From Balamuthia mandrillaris (taxonomy: Eukaryota > Discosea > Longamoebia > Balamuthiidae): a stretch of 40,717 nucleotides of DNA. Position 1 is the stretch's first letter; the number at the start of each line of letters is the position of its first letter. Below the pieces are notes generated by a model. It searched no databases, was not told the DNA's origin, and saw only the letters and a list, made by a program, of their open reading frames with translations. The stretch is taken from positions 1 to 40,717 of the forward strand of contig JAVKOQ010000416.1 of the NCBI GenBank assembly GCA_031835245.1, written 5' to 3'. Both the position numbers and the translations under genes were made by a program. Shown here piece after piece: positions 38,703-40,717 of this stretch.

Positions 38703-39335
38703 TCAAAAGGAGCGCCACCCTGTTGTGCTTGTGGTTGAGGAGGAAGAAGGCCGCCGAGGTTGGTGCTCAAACGCGCGAAAGACCCTTCGAGAAGGGGCGG
38801 TGGTGCCGGCGGTCTCCTCGTTGAGCCACCAGCCAAAGAACAGCGGGGCAATGAGCTCCGCCAACAACAGGGGAGCGAACAAGAGAGGCTGCCATCGCTC
38901 CAGCTCCCCGCCGCAAACGGCGTAGTACCAACCGACCTCCAAGAGGGCGGAGAGGAGGCCCCAAAAGAGGCCCGTGCGAACGGCGGCGGCTTTCCACAGG
39001 TGAGGGTCTCGCCTGGGGGTGGTCAGGTAGTAGGAGGCAACGCAGACGGCCACCACGCCGACCCCTGCCTTCCAGAAGAGCTTGGAGACATCGCCCTTCA
39101 GGCCCACCACCACGTAGCTGAAGGGGGTGTTGAAGACGAGGACCGCATGCACGGCCAACCACCAGTAGAACAGGGTTTGCCAGGAGTGTGGTTCGTCGGC
39201 GTGGTGGTGGGGGTCTGAGGGAAGGCCGTCATATTCGTCGTCGCTGTCGCTGGCCACTTTGATCTCCTCGTCTTCCTCCTCTTCCTCTTCCTCTTCCTCC
39301 CATTTCAGCTCAACGGTGGTGGCTTTCTTCTTCAT
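38703..39335 (-). CDS. Four-pass membrane protein with acidic N-terminus, unknown function
   Basis: A single-exon frame of 210 residues; I do not recognise the family. Residues 10-50 are strongly acidic (WEEEEEEEEEDEE, then DSDDEYDGLPSD), with a His-rich patch (DPHHHADEPH). Four hydrophobic segments follow: LFYWWLAVHAVLVFN (about 55-70), GVGVVAVCVASYYL (about 90-104), GLFWGLLSALLEVGWYYAV (about 122-140) and LLLAELIAPLFFGWW (about 156-170). The C-terminus (175-210) is Ser/Thr/Arg-rich. GC content and codon use match the host genes. It converges on the LMF gene with 132 bp between stops and diverges from the next plus frame by 175 bp. Confidence 0.68.
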   Translation of the reverse strand: MKKKATTVELKWEEEEEEEEEDEEIKVASDSDDEYDGLPSDPHHHADEPHSWQTLFYWWLAVHAVLVFNTPFSYVVVGLKGDVSKLFWKAGVGVVAVCVASYYLTTPRRDPHLWKAAAVRTGLFWGLLSALLEVGWYYAVCGGELERWQPLLFAPLLLAELIAPLFFGWWLNEETAGTTAPSRRVFRAFEHQPRRPSSSSTTSTTGWRSF

Positions 39336-39510
39336 TTCTTGGCCTTGCCCCTTTTATTTTATCCGCTTACCCCTAAAATCCTTCCAAGAAAAACGTTTAA
39401 AACTTTTACATGTAAGTTTTATACTACGTACGAAACTTTTATTCTACGTTAAAAAACCTTTTGCTGCCCGTACACCGCCCAGTTGAAGTTGTTGAGTCGA
39501 AAGCACAAAC

Positions 39511-39843
39511 ATGGGAAAGAGGAGGATCCAATCTGTACCCCAAAATGAGGATGAGCACACCCGCGAGCGGTGCGTCTATCAACAACTACAAAAGTATGCA
39601 TCCAACAACGAACCCAGTGGGATCATAGAAAGAGAGAGAGTGATGCCTTCCGCCTCGAAATGCTTTCTGCTCTTCCTACGATCCCTCATCATTCAAACAA
39701 ACCCCATAAGCGAAGACGACGGTGATCATTTTAGAGCGAGCAAACGGGTTGTTGAAACTAACAGTGGATGCAGCAAATACTCCTTTCTGCTCTTTATGAA
39801 TGTGCAAAGAAGCTGCAACACAACTAAAAGCAACGTGCAATAA
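39511..39843 (+). CDS. Doubtful short gene, possibly spliced
   Basis: An ATG at 39511 opens a 110-residue frame beginning MGKRRIQSVPQNEDEHTRER. The early part looks coding. A possible 60-nt intron with a GTGCGT donor at about 39571 and a CATAG acceptor at about 39630 would instead join to a frame reading RKRESDAFRLEMLSALPTIP and ending in a KRRRR cluster. Neither version matches a family I know. It could be a small basic nuclear protein or chance. It faces the minus-strand gene ending at 39979. Confidence 0.3.
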   Translation: MGKRRIQSVPQNEDEHTRERCVYQQLQKYASNNEPSGIIERERVMPSASKCFLLFLRSLIIQTNPISEDDGDHFRASKRVVETNSGCSKYSFLLFMNVQRSCNTTKSNVQ

Positions 39844-39978
39844 TTATTACAATGTCGAATTAAACGAGGGAGCCCTGCAGAAAGGACCCGTGATTCATTT
39901 CCTTTCCCCTAGAGAACACCCCTGCTCTTCACTTCTTTCCACAAGATCTGTCTTCGCCGGGTGTACTGTACTTGCTCT

Positions 39979-40717
39979 CTATGTTGTAGATGAAGCAGGC
40001 GGCTTCATTGTTTGAAGCTTGGCCTTTAAGTTGGAAAGAGCTTCTTGTGTTTTGTGCATCAAGTCCCGGGCACTTCTGGGACAATGACGAAAACGATGAG
40101 CTTTGCCTTGCTCTTCCGTTTTATCATAGTTCCGCTTGGCGCGCCGAACGGCCTCTCCCAATTTTGCGCATGGGTGGCAACAATGGCTCTGCGGTGGGTA
40201 CTGTGCTAGCCAATTTCCTTCACAGTCGTTGGAGACGATTTGGTGTGGAAGGTTATCCACATAGTGGACGAAACCAAGTCTCTTACGTTTGTTGCCAATG
40301 ATCCCTCCTTTTCCCCACCAATCCACTGCAAACTGGCGCAGTGCTAGTGTTCCAGTATAACCACAGCACATCCGTCCTTCACAAACGGATGAGGATGGGC
40401 TTGTCTTCTTTCTCTTTGTTGGTCTTATAGCAGGTGGGTTCTCCTGGTCTCGTTTTTTGTTGTTCTGGTCCATGATGATCGCTCTCATGGTTGGTGAACA
40501 TGGTTCTTCATATTCTTCTGAAGATGAAATGTGGTTGAGTTGGCGGTTCACCTCAGCAAGAGAGCCGAATACAGAGAATCTTTCGGGGTGCTCCACCGCG
40601 TGTGGAAGCTCTGCTGCAAGCCTTCCATGAAGCTTGTTCAAATCTTCCTGCATATGGCTTTTTGGAGCTGAGGGTGCCATGTCTTCATCCAACGGCTTTA
40701 TCCGATGAAGTTGTGCC
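39979..40717 (-). CDS. Cys/His-rich protein, unknown, partial at right edge
   Basis: An intronless frame open to the right edge. The first ATG in frame is MAPSAPKSHMQEDL at 40680, but the frame continues upstream (AQLHRIKPLDED), so the true start may lie outside the window. The N-terminal part is helical (LNKLHGRLAAELPHAVEHPE). A basic linker (RPTKRKKTSPSS) precedes a cysteine-rich region: CEGRMCCGYTGTLALRQFAV, then NDCEGNWLAQYPPQSHCCHP with a following C. These spacings suggest a zinc-binding fold, though not one I can name. The end is a basic helix. A function in DNA or RNA binding is a guess. It could be a host gene or part of a mobile element. Confidence 0.5.
   Translation of the reverse strand, partial: AQLHRIKPLDEDMAPSAPKSHMQEDLNKLHGRLAAELPHAVEHPERFSVFGSLAEVNRQLNHISSSEEYEEPCSPTMRAIIMDQNNKKRDQENPPAIRPTKRKKTSPSSSVCEGRMCCGYTGTLALRQFAVDWWGKGGIIGNKRKRLGFVHYVDNLPHQIVSNDCEGNWLAQYPPQSHCCHPCAKLGEAVRRAKRNYDKTEEQGKAHRFRHCPRSARDLMHKTQEALSNLKAKLQTMKPPASSTT

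Overview
The window is nuclear DNA from an intron-rich protist, most likely an amoebozoan. Introns are short (about 45-110 nt unless expanded by repeats) with GT-AG ends. Two genes point to Amoebozoa: a six-kelch/LisH/RasGEF protein of the kind I know from Dictyostelium (GefF), and a protein kinase that reads like the SepA/Cdc7 septation-network kinases. The genus cannot be fixed from the sequence alone.

Layout. Positions 1-8200 are accessory DNA. They hold a methyltransferase-like reading frame at the left edge, a decayed Ty3/gypsy chromovirus (1102-6194) with 138-bp LTRs, about 2 kb of AT-rich non-coding DNA with a palindrome-centred minisatellite, and a partial copy of the first locus joined to an LTR fragment. 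Next is an intronless Crinkler-type NTPase/nuclease gene on the minus strand (8212-10059).

From 10336 the window is a dense run of host genes. Minus strand: a kelch-LisH-RasGEF gene (10336-15686) and a kinase-LIM gene (15927-19113). Plus strand: a long-chain acyl-CoA synthetase (19579-22260). Minus: a small mitochondrial-type protein (22306-22881). Plus: an SPT2-like chromatin protein (23439-25489), a giant CLU-TPR-RCC1 protein (25715-34782) and a lipase maturation factor (35180-38570). Minus: a four-pass membrane protein (38703-39335). Plus: a doubtful short gene (39511 on). Minus: a Cys/His-rich protein running off the right edge.

The genes do not form one pathway. Two are Ras/kinase signalling proteins next to each other; acyl-CoA synthetase and lipase maturation factor both touch lipid metabolism, but linkage there may be chance. 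The most unusual points are two multidomain fusions that the splice phases support: an N-terminal STE-type kinase fused to C-terminal LIM domains, and a CLU/TPR module fused in one frame to an RCC1 propeller and a long basic tail. Other points of note are TGACGTCA (CRE-type) sites in two divergent promoters, a perfect 32-bp inverted repeat, and intronic microsatellites that are pyrimidine-rich on the transcribed RNA in every gene on both strands.

Exon limits were worked out by eye from splice consensus, reading phase and family resemblance. They are exact for the kinase-LIM, acyl-CoA synthetase, small mitochondrial and SPT2 genes and approximate elsewhere.
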